A stretch of 64,000 bases of DNA from positions 62,001 through 126,000 of the forward strand of contig NZ_JASZYS010000012.1 of the NCBI RefSeq assembly GCF_030316845.1, given 5' to 3'. A program made the position numbers and the translations under genes. This DNA comes from Variovorax davisae. GTDB lineage: Bacteria > Pseudomonadota > Gammaproteobacteria > Burkholderiales > Burkholderiaceae_C. The stretch's first letter is position 1; every line of letters begins with the position of its first letter. Shown here in pieces: positions 15,319-24,226 of the stretch. The notes under the pieces were generated by a model that saw nothing but the letters and a program-made list of their open reading frames with translations, made no database searches and had not been told where the DNA came from.

Positions 15319-16857
15319 ATGGCTGACAAACTGATCATTTTCGACACCACCCTGCGCGACGGCGAGCAGTCGCCCGGGGCGTCCATGACCAAGGACGAGA
15401 AGCTGCGCATCGCGCGCCAGCTCGAGCGGCTGCGGGTCGACGTCATCGAGGCCGGCTTCCCGGCCAGCTCGAACGGCGACTTCGATGCCGTGAGCGCGAT
15501 CGCCAAGGCGATCAAGGACTCGACCGTCTGCGGCCTGTCGCGCGCCAACGACCGCGACATCTCGCGCGCGGCCGAGGCGCTCAAGGGAGCCGCCAACGGG
15601 CGCATCCACACCTTCATCGCGACCTCGCCGCTGCACATGGAGAAGAAGCTGCGGATGACGCCCGACGAGGTGTTCGAGCAGGCGAAGCTGGCGGTGCGCT
15701 TCGCGCGCAACCTGGTGGCCGACGTCGAGTTCAGCCCCGAGGACGGCTACCGCAGCGATCCCGACTACCTGTGCCGGGTGCTCGAGGCCGTGATCAACGA
15801 AGGCGCGACCACGATCAACGTGCCGGACACCGTCGGCTATGCGATCCCCGAGCTCTACGGCAACTTCATCAAGTCGTTGCGCGAGCGCATCCCGAACAGC
15901 GACAAGGCGATCTGGTCGGTCCACTGCCACAACGACCTCGGCATGGCGGTGGCCAATTCGCTGGCCGGCGTGAAGATCGGCGGCGCCCGCCAGGTCGAGT
16001 GCACCATCAACGGCCTGGGCGAGCGCGCCGGCAACTGCTCGCTCGAAGAGATCGTGATGGCGGTCAAGACCCGCAAGGACTACTTCGGCCTCGAGATGGG
16101 CATCGACACCCGCCACATCGTGGCGGCCAGCCGGATGGTCAGCCAGACCACCGGTTTCGTGGTGCAGCCGAACAAGGCGGTGGTGGGGGCCAATGCCTTC
16201 GCCCACGCCTCCGGCATCCACCAGGACGGCGTGCTCAAGGCGCGCGACACCTACGAGATCATGCGGGCCGAGGACGTGGGCTGGAGCGCCAACAAGATCG
16301 TGCTGGGCAAGCTCAGCGGCCGCAACGCCTTCAAGCAGCGGCTGCAGGACCTGGGCGTCACGATGGAGAGCGAGGCCGACATCAACGCCGCCTTCGCCCG
16401 CTTCAAGGAACTGGCCGACAGAAAAAGTGAAATATTTGACGAAGACATCCTCGCGCTGGTCAGCGACGGAGAGCTCTCGCACGTTGGTGAGCAGTTCGGC
16501 TTTGTATCCTTGTCGCAACATAGTGAAACAGGTGAGCGGCCCCAGGCCCGCATCGTCTTCACCGTGCAGGGCAAGGAGGTCACGGGCGAGTCCGACGGGA
16601 ACGGTCCGGTCGACGCGTCCCTGAAGGCGATCGAGGCCCATGTGAAGAGCGGGGCCGAGATGGTGCTCTATTCGGTCAATGCGATCAGTGGATCGACCGA
16701 AAGCCAGGGGGAAGTGACGGTTCGCCTGCAGAATGCCGGCCGGGTGGTCAATGGGGTGGGTGCCGATCCCGACATCGTGGTCGCTTCGGCAAAAGCATAC
16801 TTAAGTGCTCTCAACAAGTTACAGAGCCAAGCTGAGAGAGTAGCTGCACAAGGTTAG
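15319..16857 (+). CDS. leuA: 2-Isopropylmalate synthase, short form (E. coli-like class)
   Basis: A second leucine-pathway entry enzyme, 512 residues, of the LeuA type 1 class. The N-terminal signature LIIFDTTLRDGEQSPGAS contains the metal-binding Asp. SVHCHNDLGMAVANSL and INGLGERAGNCSLEE are the two conserved HxH/NG motifs, and GFVVQPNKAVVGANAF HASGIHQDG marks the subdomain region (shown here as two pieces). A LeuA-type regulatory dimer domain closes the protein. AAGGAG precedes the ATG. The stretch 16421-16525 is richer in A/T and in rare codons than its surroundings, although the reading frame is intact. It probably shares the attenuated transcript with the preceding gene. Confidence 0.94.
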   Translation: MADKLIIFDTTLRDGEQSPGASMTKDEKLRIARQLERLRVDVIEAGFPASSNGDFDAVSAIAKAIKDSTVCGLSRANDRDISRAAEALKGAANGRIHTFIATSPLHMEKKLRMTPDEVFEQAKLAVRFARNLVADVEFSPEDGYRSDPDYLCRVLEAVINEGATTINVPDTVGYAIPELYGNFIKSLRERIPNSDKAIWSVHCHNDLGMAVANSLAGVKIGGARQVECTINGLGERAGNCSLEEIVMAVKTRKDYFGLEMGIDTRHIVAASRMVSQTTGFVVQPNKAVVGANAFAHASGIHQDGVLKARDTYEIMRAEDVGWSANKIVLGKLSGRNAFKQRLQDLGVTMESEADINAAFARFKELADRKSEIFDEDILALVSDGELSHVGEQFGFVSLSQHSETGERPQARIVFTVQGKEVTGESDGNGPVDASLKAIEAHVKSGAEMVLYSVNAISGSTESQGEVTVRLQNAGRVVNGVGADPDIVVASAKAYLSALNKLQSQAERVAAQG

Positions 16858-16910
16858 GTTTTTGATGCTCCTTGTATTCGATTTGAAGAAGAGGGTGCAA
16901 GTAACTGATA

Positions 16911-16940
16911 TTGCGTGTCTTTTTTGATTTCGTTTACACT
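16911..16940 (+). promoter_or_regulatory. Candidate sigma-70 promoter for the PBP7-type gene
   Basis: TTGCGT (16911-16916) and TACACT (16935-16940) are spaced by 18 bases in a locally A/T-rich gap and would start transcription about 30 bases before the gene. The match to consensus is modest. Confidence 0.3.
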
Positions 16941-16974
16941 GCGGTCACCTTTTATCGCCGCTGGAGAGTTTTGA

Positions 16975-18150
16975 ATGTCTGAAGCCCGTTCCTACCGAGT
17001 TTCCAGCCAGCGGTTCCTACCTACCCTTCGCCTTGCCGCCGTCGTTCTGTGTGCGACGGCGTTTTTGTTGCCCGGCGCGCAGGCCGCCACCGCCGCCAAG
17101 AAGAAGGCGGCCGTGAGCGCCGATTCGAGCCGGAAGGCCTCGACGGGCGCGAGCGCGAAACGCAGCAGCGGCAAGCCGGTCGCCAACGTTGACAAAGCCG
17201 ACAAGAGCGTGAGCGGCGGGCGCAATGTGGTAGCGACGATCCGCCAGAAGAATGGCAGGACCGTGGTGGCCGTGCAGCGCCGCTCGATCGTGCGGGTCGC
17301 GGAAGCCGCGCCGGCGCGCCAATCCTTCGGCCAGATGGCCGGCCTCCACAGCACCGAAGACGCGCTCGACCTGAAATCCAGCGTGGCCCTGGTGATCGAC
17401 CAGGACACCCAGGAAGTCCTGTTCAGCAAGAACGACCACGCCGTGCTGCCGATCGCGTCGCTGACCAAGCTCATGACCGGCCTGCTGATCAGCGAAGCCA
17501 AGCTGCCGTCCGACGAACTGGTCACCATCACCCAGGACGACGTCGACACCGAGAAGTTCAGCCGTTCGCGTCTGGTGGTGGGCACCAGCCTGCCGCGCGG
17601 CGAACTGCTGCACCTGGCGCTGATGTCGAGCGAGAACCGTGCGGCCCATGCCCTCGGCCGCACCTATCCCGGCGGCCTGTCCACCTTCGTGAGCGTCATG
17701 AACGCCAAGGCCAAGATGCTCGGCATGAAGGACACGCGCTACGTCGAGCCCACCGGCCTGTCGAGCCGCAACCAGTCGAGCGCCCAGGACTTGGCCCTGC
17801 TCGTCAACGCCGCCTACGCCGATGCCACCGTGCGCCAACTGTCGACCTCGCCCGAGTACCAGGTGGAAGTCGGCAACCGGACGCTGCAGTTCAACACCAC
17901 GAACCGCCTGGTCAAGAGCCCGGATTGGGACATCGGGGTGCAGAAGACCGGTTACATCTCGGAAGCCGGCCAATGCCTGGTGATGCAGGCGAAGATCGCC
18001 GGCCGCAAGCTGATCATGGTGTTCCTGGATTCCGCCGGCAAGTTCAGCCGCATCGGCGATGCCGAGCGCGTCCGCCGCTGGGTCGAGGCGACCCACATGG
18101 GCCGGCCGAATCCCGGCTTGCAGCAGGCTTTCGCGCACGCCGCGAGCTGA
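16975..18150 (+). CDS. pbpG: D-alanyl-D-alanine endopeptidase, PBP7 type (peptidase S11)
   Basis: A 391-residue periplasmic penicillin-binding protein that cleaves D-Ala-meso-DAP cross-links in peptidoglycan. A signal peptide is visible (RLAAVVLCATAFLLPGAQA), followed by a 70-residue basic Ala/Lys/Ser linker, then the S11 domain. Its three active-site motifs are SLTK (in PIASLTKLMTG), SEN (MSSENRAA) and KTG (VQKTGYISEAG). The lack of a long C-terminal beta domain and amphipathic anchor fits PBP7 better than PBP5/6. It converges on an IclR regulator gene; a GC-rich hairpin without a T-run lies between them. Confidence 0.9.
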   Translation: MSEARSYRVSSQRFLPTLRLAAVVLCATAFLLPGAQAATAAKKKAAVSADSSRKASTGASAKRSSGKPVANVDKADKSVSGGRNVVATIRQKNGRTVVAVQRRSIVRVAEAAPARQSFGQMAGLHSTEDALDLKSSVALVIDQDTQEVLFSKNDHAVLPIASLTKLMTGLLISEAKLPSDELVTITQDDVDTEKFSRSRLVVGTSLPRGELLHLALMSSENRAAHALGRTYPGGLSTFVSVMNAKAKMLGMKDTRYVEPTGLSSRNQSSAQDLALLVNAAYADATVRQLSTSPEYQVEVGNRTLQFNTTNRLVKSPDWDIGVQKTGYISEAGQCLVMQAKIAGRKLIMVFLDSAGKFSRIGDAERVRRWVEATHMGRPNPGLQQAFAHAAS

Positions 18151-18156
18151 GGGCGG

Positions 18157-18179
18157 GGTCCTCCGGTCCGTTGAGGACC
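18157..18179. other. Hairpin between convergent genes
   Basis: GGTCCTC (18157-18163) pairs with GAGGACC (18173-18179). No T-run follows on either strand, so it is at most a weak barrier between pbpG and the IclR gene. Confidence 0.3.
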
Positions 18180-18189
18180 GAGGAAGGTC

Positions 18190-18990
18190 TCACGACGCCC
18201 CCTGCTGCTCCGCCTTGTAACCCAGGGCGCCCGAGATTTCGTTGGCGGTGGCTTGCAGCTTTGGCAGCCAGCCTTCGTCCAGCCGGTCGGCCGGGGCCGA
18301 GATCGACAGGCCCGCGACCAGCTTGCCCTGGTCGTCGTAGATGCCGGCGGCCATGCAGCGCACGCCGAGCTCGAGTTCCTCGTTGTCGCGCGCGATGCCG
18401 TACTGGCGGGCCTTGGACAGTTCGCGTTCCAGCGCCGGCAACTGCGTGATGCTGTTGCGCGTGTGGCCGGCCAGGCCGGTGCGGGTGGCGTAGCTGCGGA
18501 TGCGCTGGGGCTCGTCGACCGCCAGGAACAGCTTGCCGGTCGACGTGAGGTGCAGCGGGGCGCGGCCACCGATGGCGCGCACCACCTGCATGCCCGAGCG
18601 CTCGCTGTAGGCGCGCTCGATGTAGACGATCTCGTCGCCCTGGCGCATGCTGAGGTTGACCGGCTGCTGGGTCAGCTTGTGCAATTCCCGCATCGGGGTC
18701 AGCGCTGCGTCGCGCACGTTGAGCCGGCCCTTGACCAGGTTGCCCAGCTCCAGCAGCCGCATGCCGAGCCGGTAGCTGCCGGCCTCGGGGCGGTCGACGA
18801 AGCGCCCGACCGCCAGGTCGTTGAGGATCCGGTGCGTGGTCGACGGATGCAGGCCCGTCTTTTCGCTGATCTCCTTGAGGGAAATCGCTTCTTCACGCGA
18901 CGCCAGCACATCGATGAGCGAGAACATCCGCTCGATGACCTGGATCACGGGCGTGGCGGGAACGTCTGATTGTGGTTTTCTCATGTGCAA
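18190..18990 (-). CDS. IclR-family transcriptional regulator
   Basis: A 266-residue regulator with the IclR layout. The N-terminal winged helix-turn-helix spans about residues 18-80 (SLKEISEKTGLHPSTTHRIL). The C-terminal effector domain contains the conserved GRAPLHLTSTGKLFLA and IARDNEELELGVRCMAAGIYD. The first codons offer two starts, ATG at 18990 (MHMRK) or 18984. The target is unknown: the neighbours are pbpG and the bpt-aat pair, neither a usual IclR target, so it may act elsewhere. Confidence 0.93.
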   Translation of the reverse strand: MHMRKPQSDVPATPVIQVIERMFSLIDVLASREEAISLKEISEKTGLHPSTTHRILNDLAVGRFVDRPEAGSYRLGMRLLELGNLVKGRLNVRDAALTPMRELHKLTQQPVNLSMRQGDEIVYIERAYSERSGMQVVRAIGGRAPLHLTSTGKLFLAVDEPQRIRSYATRTGLAGHTRNSITQLPALERELSKARQYGIARDNEELELGVRCMAAGIYDDQGKLVAGLSISAPADRLDEGWLPKLQATANEISGALGYKAEQQGAS

Positions 18991-19014
18991 CGCGGTGGGA
19001 GACCGGTCGCCATT

Positions 19015-19764
19015 TTACTTGGTGAAATGGGTTTGCGCTTGCCAGCGTCCGTCGATCAGCACTTCGTGCGGCGTGAAACGCGCTTTGTAGTTCATCTTGG
19101 CGCTGCCTTCGATCCAGTAGCCGAGGTAGACGTGGGGCAGGGCGAGCTTGCGGGCCTGCTCGATCTGCCACAGCACGCTGTAGTTGCCGTAGCCGGCACC
19201 CGGTTCGGGCTCGTAGAAGGTATAGACCGCCGACAGGCCATCGTTCAGCACGTCGAGGATGGAGACCATCTTGAGGGCGCCGGCGCTGCCGTCGGCCAGC
19301 GTCTCGCGGAACTCGACCAGCCGCGAATTGACCCGGCTCTGGAGCAGGAACTGGGTGTACTGGTCGATGCTGTCGTGGTCCATGCCGCCGCCCGAATGGC
19401 GGCCGTTCTGGTAGCGCAGGTAGAGCTGGTAGTGCTCGGGCACGAAGCACAGCTTGAGCACCCGGGCCTGCAGGCCGGCGTGGCGCGACACGGCGCGGCG
19501 CTGGCTGCGATTGGGCTTGAATTCGTTGGCCAGCACGCGCAGCGGCACGCAGGCGCTGCAGCCGTCGCAATACGGCCGGTAGGTGAACATGCCGCTGCGG
19601 CGGAAGCCGCTCAGCACCAGGTCCGAGTAGGCGTCGTTGTGGATCAGGTGGCTCGGCGTGGCGACCTGCGAGCGCGCCTGCCGGTCCGGCAGATAGCTGC
19701 ACGGATAGGGGGCCGTTGCGTAGAACTGCAGCGTGTGGAGCGGGAGATCCTTGAGGTGCGTCAC
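19015..19764 (-). CDS. bpt: Aspartate/glutamate leucyltransferase (arginyltransferase homologue)
   Basis: Transfers leucine from leucyl-tRNA to proteins with N-terminal Asp or Glu, marking them for the ClpS/ClpAP N-degron pathway. The 249-residue protein shows the ATE-type N-terminal cysteine motif YRPYCDGCSACVPLRV and the C-terminal acyltransferase segment HVYLGYWIEGSAKMNYKARF. The start is GTG at 19762-19764 (MTHLKDLPLHTLQF), whose GTGA overlaps the aat stop, so the two genes are translated as a unit. Bacterial members of this family use leucine rather than arginine, which is why the Bpt name is preferred. Confidence 0.93.
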   Translation of the reverse strand: MTHLKDLPLHTLQFYATAPYPCSYLPDRQARSQVATPSHLIHNDAYSDLVLSGFRRSGMFTYRPYCDGCSACVPLRVLANEFKPNRSQRRAVSRHAGLQARVLKLCFVPEHYQLYLRYQNGRHSGGGMDHDSIDQYTQFLLQSRVNSRLVEFRETLADGSAGALKMVSILDVLNDGLSAVYTFYEPEPGAGYGNYSVLWQIEQARKLALPHVYLGYWIEGSAKMNYKARFTPHEVLIDGRWQAQTHFTK

Positions 19765-20513
19765 GTCGGGTTGGAGCTTCGCGCAGGCAGGAGTTCGTTC
19801 CAGTATACGGGCTCGAAGCGCCAGTGAGGGCCGGTCTCCCGGCGCGCGTGGGCGACGTGCGACACGAAGCGCTGGCGCGGCATTTCGCGCGCCCCGAGGC
19901 TGGCGAGATGGCTGGTCTTCTGCTGGCAGTCGATCATGGCGATGCCTTGGCGGCGGCAGAACGCGACCAGGGCCGCCAGCGCGATCTTGGAGGCGTCGGG
20001 GCGGCGCGTGAACATCGATTCGCCGAACACCGCGCGGCCGATGGCGACGCAGTAGAGGCCGCCCGCGAGCGCGCCGTCGATCCAGGTCTCGATGCTGTGG
20101 GCATGGCCGGCCCGGTGCAGCTCGCCGTAGGCGGCCACCATCTCCGGCAGGATCCAGGTGCCGGACTGGCCGATCCGCGGCGCCTGGGAGCAGGCCGAGA
20201 TGACGGTCTCGAAGCCGTGGTCGAAACGGATCTCGCAGCGCGGCGAGGCGCGAAAGGCGTCCAGGGTCTTGCGCAGCGACCGGTGGAGCCGGAAATCGGC
20301 CGTCTGCAGCACCATGCGTGGGTCGGGGCTCCACCAGAGGATCGGCTGGCCCTCGCTGAACCATGGAAAGATGCCGCTGCCATAGGCCCGCAGCAGACTG
20401 GCGACGTCGAGGCTGCCGCCGGCCGCCAGCAGGCCGGGCACGGGGTCGGCCTCACCCCACGCCAGGGCGGCATCGGGCAGGGGGTCTCCGGGATCGAGCC
20501 AGGGCAGTTGCAT
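19761..20513 (-). CDS. aat: Leucyl/phenylalanyl-tRNA--protein transferase
   Basis: Adds leucine or phenylalanine to proteins with N-terminal Lys or Arg, the other entry into the bacterial N-degron pathway. The 250 residues carry the family signature YGSGIFPWFSEGQPILWWSP, then FGESMFTRRPDASKIAL and IDCQQKTSHLASLGAREMPR. The ATG at 20511-20513 (MQLPWLDPG) matches the family start; the open frame upstream is unrelated glycine-rich sequence. It is coupled to bpt. Together the two enzymes should cover both basic and acidic N-terminal residues. Confidence 0.96.
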   Translation of the reverse strand: MQLPWLDPGDPLPDAALAWGEADPVPGLLAAGGSLDVASLLRAYGSGIFPWFSEGQPILWWSPDPRMVLQTADFRLHRSLRKTLDAFRASPRCEIRFDHGFETVISACSQAPRIGQSGTWILPEMVAAYGELHRAGHAHSIETWIDGALAGGLYCVAIGRAVFGESMFTRRPDASKIALAALVAFCRRQGIAMIDCQQKTSHLASLGAREMPRQRFVSHVAHARRETGPHWRFEPVYWNELLPARSSNPT

Positions 20514-20635
20514 GGTGGCAGGTATACACGGCTTCGGACAGACGATTCCGAAGCCCAAGCCGAATGATCCCCAAAACCCTATAGTCGTTCCTGCGCCCGA
20601 AAAAAATGCCCCCCCAGACTGCAAGAGGACCCACG

Positions 20636-22960
20636 GTGACCACAGATACGAACCCCATGCGCTTCGGCAGCGGCCAGGCCGTCAGACGGCTCGAGGACGA
20701 GAAACTGCTGGCCGGTGCCGGCCGCTACACCGACGACGTCGCGCCGGCGGGCCAGAGCTGGCTGTGCTTCGTGCGTTCGCCCTATCCGCACGCGCGGTTG
20801 GTGGCGGTCGATACGGCGGCGGCCCGGGGGATGCCCGGCGTGCTCGGCGTCTTCACCGGTGCCGACCTCGACCAGGCCGGCGTCAAGCCGATGCCGGGCG
20901 CGCCCTTCAAGCGCGCCGACGGCGCCGACTGCGCGACGCCCGCGCGCCGCGTGCTGGCGCTGGAGCGGGTGCGTTTCGTCGGCGAGCCGGTCGCCATCGT
21001 GGTCGCCCAGACCCTGACCCAGGCGCGCGATGCGGCCGAGGCGGTGATGGTCGACTACCAAGAGCTCCCCATGGTGGTCGACCTGCGAGGGGCGACTGCC
21101 GAGGGCGCACCGCTGCTCTGCGACGAGGGCACCGGCAACATCGCGGCCGAGATGCGCCACGGCAGTGCCGAAGCGACCGCGCAAGCCTTCGCCAAGGCCA
21201 GCCACGTGGTGGCGCTGGACGTGCTCAACCAGCGCGTGGTCGCGCTGACGATCGAGCCGCGCACCGTGCTGGCCGAATTCGATCCGGCCACCGACCGCAT
21301 CACGATCCGGATGAGCACGCAGATGCCTTCCGGCGTGCGCGATTCGGTGTGCGACGCGATCGGCCTCGCCAAGGACAAGGTGCGGGTGGTGGTGGGCGAC
21401 GTGGGCGGCGGCTTCGGCATGAAGACCGGCGCCTACCCCGAGGACATCGCGGTCGCCTACGCCGCCCGCGCGCTGCGGCGCCCGGTGAAGTGGGTGGCGG
21501 ACCGCAGCGAAGAGTTCCTGACCACCTCGCACGGCCGCGACATCGAGGCCAAGGCGGAACTGGCGCTCGATGCCCAGGGCAAGATCCTCGGCCTGCGCAT
21601 CCGCACCCATGCCAACGTCGGCGCCTACGCGACCGCCACCGGGGTCGCGATCCAACTGCTGATCGGTCCGTGGGTGCAGACCAGCGTCTACGACATCCAG
21701 ACCATCGACTTCCATTTCAAGGCGGTGCTGACCAACACCGCCCCCACCGGCGCCTACCGCGGCGCCGGCCGGCCCGAGGCCATCTACACGATGGAGCGGC
21801 TGATGGACGAGGCGGCGCGCCAGACCGGCATCGACCGGATCGAGCTGCGCCGGCGCAACTTCATCGGCCCGGCGCAGATGCCCTACAAGAACCCGATGCA
21901 GCAGGTCTACGACACCGGGGCCTTCGAATCGGTCATGGACCAGGCGCTGGCGCTGGCCGACTGGCAGGGCTTCGACGCCCGGGCGGCCGAATCGAAGCGG
22001 CAGGGGCGCATGCGCGGCCTGGGCATCGCCACCTTCCTCGAGTGGACCGGCGGCAACGTGTTCGAGGAGCGGGTGACGGTGGCGGTGCGCGCCGACGGCG
22101 TGATCGAGGTGTTCTCGGCCGTCAACGCGATGGGGCAGGGCATCGCGACCACCCTGGCGCAGCTGGTGGTCGACGCCTTCGGCGTGCCGATCGCGCAGGT
22201 GCACATCGTGCTGGGCGACACCGACCGCGGCGACGGCTTCGGCAGCGCCGGCTCGCGCTCGCTGTTCGCCGGCGGCTCGGCGGTCCGTGTCGGCGCCGAG
22301 CGCACCATCGAGAAGGGCCGCGAACTGGCGGCCCAGGAGCTCGAGGTGGCGACAGCCGACGTCGAGTACGCGGCCGGCGTCTTCAAGGTGGCGGGCACCG
22401 ACCTGAAACTCGACCTCTTCACGCTGGCCGGCAAGCAGGCCGAGCAGCAGATCTTCGTCGACTCGACCAGCACGGTGTCCGGGCCGACCTGGCCGAACGG
22501 CTGCCACATCACCGAAGTCGAGATCGATCCGCCCACCGGCGAGATCAGCATCCAGACCTATGCCTCGGTCAACGACGTCGGCCGGGTGGTCAACCCGCTG
22601 ATCGTGCGCGGCCAGCTCGAGGGCGGGGCGGTGCAGGGGATCGGCCAGGCGCTGTGCGAGCGGGTGGTCTACGACAGCGAGACCGGCCAGCCGCTGACCG
22701 GCAGCCTGATGGACTACGCGGCACCGCGCGCCGACATCATCGCCACCATGTTCCGCATGGAGATGGACGAGTCGACGCCCTGCAAGAACAACCCGCTGGG
22801 GGTCAAGGGCGTGGGCGAGCTGGGCACCATCGGCGCCACGCCGGCGGTGGTCAATGCGGTGGCGGATGCGCTGGCGCGCAACGGGCTGGCGGACCGGACG
22901 CCGCATCTGGACATGCCGTTGACGCCGGATCGGGTCTGGCGGTTGATGCAGGCGGCCTAG
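20636..22960 (+). CDS. Xanthine dehydrogenase/CO dehydrogenase-like molybdopterin-binding large subunit
   Basis: A 774-residue catalytic subunit of the molybdenum hydroxylase family. The sequence starts MTTDTNPMRFGSGQAVRRLE at GTG 20636, with AGAGGA eight bases upstream. Family segments visible are GAGRYTDDV, FVRSPYPHARL, VGDVGGGFGMKTGAYPEDIA, and near the end GVKGVGELGTIGATPAVVNAV with the active-site Glu. The substrate-loop motif is AYRGAGR, that of form II (BMS-type) CoxL-like proteins, not AYRCSFR of true CO dehydrogenases, so the substrate is probably an aromatic or aldehyde. No small (2Fe-2S) or medium (FAD) subunit gene is next to it, so its partners must be elsewhere. Confidence 0.9.
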   Translation: MTTDTNPMRFGSGQAVRRLEDEKLLAGAGRYTDDVAPAGQSWLCFVRSPYPHARLVAVDTAAARGMPGVLGVFTGADLDQAGVKPMPGAPFKRADGADCATPARRVLALERVRFVGEPVAIVVAQTLTQARDAAEAVMVDYQELPMVVDLRGATAEGAPLLCDEGTGNIAAEMRHGSAEATAQAFAKASHVVALDVLNQRVVALTIEPRTVLAEFDPATDRITIRMSTQMPSGVRDSVCDAIGLAKDKVRVVVGDVGGGFGMKTGAYPEDIAVAYAARALRRPVKWVADRSEEFLTTSHGRDIEAKAELALDAQGKILGLRIRTHANVGAYATATGVAIQLLIGPWVQTSVYDIQTIDFHFKAVLTNTAPTGAYRGAGRPEAIYTMERLMDEAARQTGIDRIELRRRNFIGPAQMPYKNPMQQVYDTGAFESVMDQALALADWQGFDARAAESKRQGRMRGLGIATFLEWTGGNVFEERVTVAVRADGVIEVFSAVNAMGQGIATTLAQLVVDAFGVPIAQVHIVLGDTDRGDGFGSAGSRSLFAGGSAVRVGAERTIEKGRELAAQELEVATADVEYAAGVFKVAGTDLKLDLFTLAGKQAEQQIFVDSTSTVSGPTWPNGCHITEVEIDPPTGEISIQTYASVNDVGRVVNPLIVRGQLEGGAVQGIGQALCERVVYDSETGQPLTGSLMDYAAPRADIIATMFRMEMDESTPCKNNPLGVKGVGELGTIGATPAVVNAVADALARNGLADRTPHLDMPLTPDRVWRLMQAA

Positions 22961-22975
22961 TCTGTCCCGCAGCGC

Positions 22976-24157
22976 TCAGAAGTCTTCCATCGGCAGGCCG
23001 ACATAGTTCTCGGCCAGCGAGGTCGAGGCCGCATGCGAGTGCACCAGGTAGTCGAGCTCGGCCTCCTGGATCTTCTGGCCGAATTCGCCGGTGTCCGGGA
23101 AGCGGTGCATCAGCGAAGTGAACCACCACGAGAAGCGCTCGGCCTTCCAGACCCGGCGCAGGCAGAGGTCGGAGTAGCGGTCCAGCGCCGAGGGCGTCTT
23201 CTCGCCGTAGAAGATCTCGAAGGCACGCGACAGGTAGCCGACGTCGGCCGTGGCCAGGTTCAGGCCCTTGGCGCCGGTCGGCGGCACGATGTGGGCCGCG
23301 TCGCCGGCCAGGAACAGGCTGCCGAAGCGCATCGGCTCGGCCACGAAGCTGCGCAGCGGCGCGATGCTTTTCTCGAGCGAGGGACCGGTCACGAGGCGTT
23401 CGCGGGCCTCGGGGTCGAGGCGCAGGCGCAGCTCGTTCCAGAAGGCCTCGTCGCTCCAGTCCTCGACCTTTTCCTCGGTCGGCACCTGCACGTAGTAGCG
23501 GCTGCGGGTGGCGCTGCGCATGCTGCACAGCGCGAAGCCACGGGCGGTGTTGGCGTAGATCAGCTCGTGCGACACCGGCGGCACGTCGGCCAGCACGCCG
23601 AGCCAGCCGAAGGGATAGATCTTCTCGTAGGTGTGGAGCGCGTCGGCCGGCACGCTGGCGCGGCTGATGCCGTGGTAGCCGTCGCAGCCGGCGATGAAGT
23701 CGCATTCGACCTCGTGGGTGGCGCCGTCCTTCTGGTAGCGCACCCGGGGGCGGGCGGTGTCGAAGTCGTGCAGGCTGACCGAGGCGGCGTTGTAGATGGT
23801 GGTCAGGCCGGCGGCCTCGCGCGCTTCCATCAGGTCGCGGGTCACTTCGGTCTGGCCGTACACCGTGACCTGCTTGCCGCCGGTCAGGCCGTGCAGGTCG
23901 ATGCGATGCCGGGCGCCCTTGAACAGCAGCTCGATGCCCTCGTGCGGCAGGCCCTCGGCCTTGGCCCGGGTGTCGACACCGGCGCGCGCCAGCAGGTCCA
24001 TCGTGATCTGCTCGAGCACCCCGGCGCGGATGCGGCCCAGCACGTAGTCGCCGCTCTGGCGTTCGAGAATGACGTTGTCGATGCCGGCCTTGTGCAGCAG
24101 CTGGCCGAGCAAGAGCCCGGCGGGGCCTGCGCCGATGATGGCAACCTGTGTTCGCAT
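22976..24157 (-). CDS. pobA: 4-Hydroxybenzoate 3-monooxygenase
   Basis: An FAD-dependent hydroxylase that converts 4-hydroxybenzoate to protocatechuate with NADPH and O2, feeding ring-cleavage degradation. The 393 residues are one short of the Pseudomonas enzyme (394). Visible are the FAD dinucleotide fold VAIIGAGPAGLLLGQLL, the DG motif FIAGCDGYHGISR and the second FAD motif FLAGDAAHIVPPTGAKGLN. RIRAGVLEQ, next to the active site, is also typical. The ATG at 24155-24157 has AGGAG upstream. The gene is divergent from an IclR-type regulator with an operator-like repeat in the gap, the standard pobA-pobR arrangement. Confidence 0.96.
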   Translation of the reverse strand: MRTQVAIIGAGPAGLLLGQLLHKAGIDNVILERQSGDYVLGRIRAGVLEQITMDLLARAGVDTRAKAEGLPHEGIELLFKGARHRIDLHGLTGGKQVTVYGQTEVTRDLMEAREAAGLTTIYNAASVSLHDFDTARPRVRYQKDGATHEVECDFIAGCDGYHGISRASVPADALHTYEKIYPFGWLGVLADVPPVSHELIYANTARGFALCSMRSATRSRYYVQVPTEEKVEDWSDEAFWNELRLRLDPEARERLVTGPSLEKSIAPLRSFVAEPMRFGSLFLAGDAAHIVPPTGAKGLNLATADVGYLSRAFEIFYGEKTPSALDRYSDLCLRRVWKAERFSWWFTSLMHRFPDTGEFGQKIQEAELDYLVHSHAASTSLAENYVGLPMEDF

Positions 24158-24226
24158 GCGAGTCTCCTGAAGTTTGCGCAAGCGTAGGGCGTCGGTTCCG
24201 TTCCGGGGGCGCCGGCCGGCACGCGC

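Noticed and set aside
20636..22960. True carbon monoxide dehydrogenase (CoxL form I)
   Set aside because: The loop reads AYRGAGR rather than AYRCSFR, and no coxM or coxS genes are adjacent.
20512..23121. Long plus-strand frame overlapping the molybdenum hydroxylase gene
   Set aside because: Arginine-rich out-of-frame translation of the same DNA; the 20636-22960 frame has the real family motifs.
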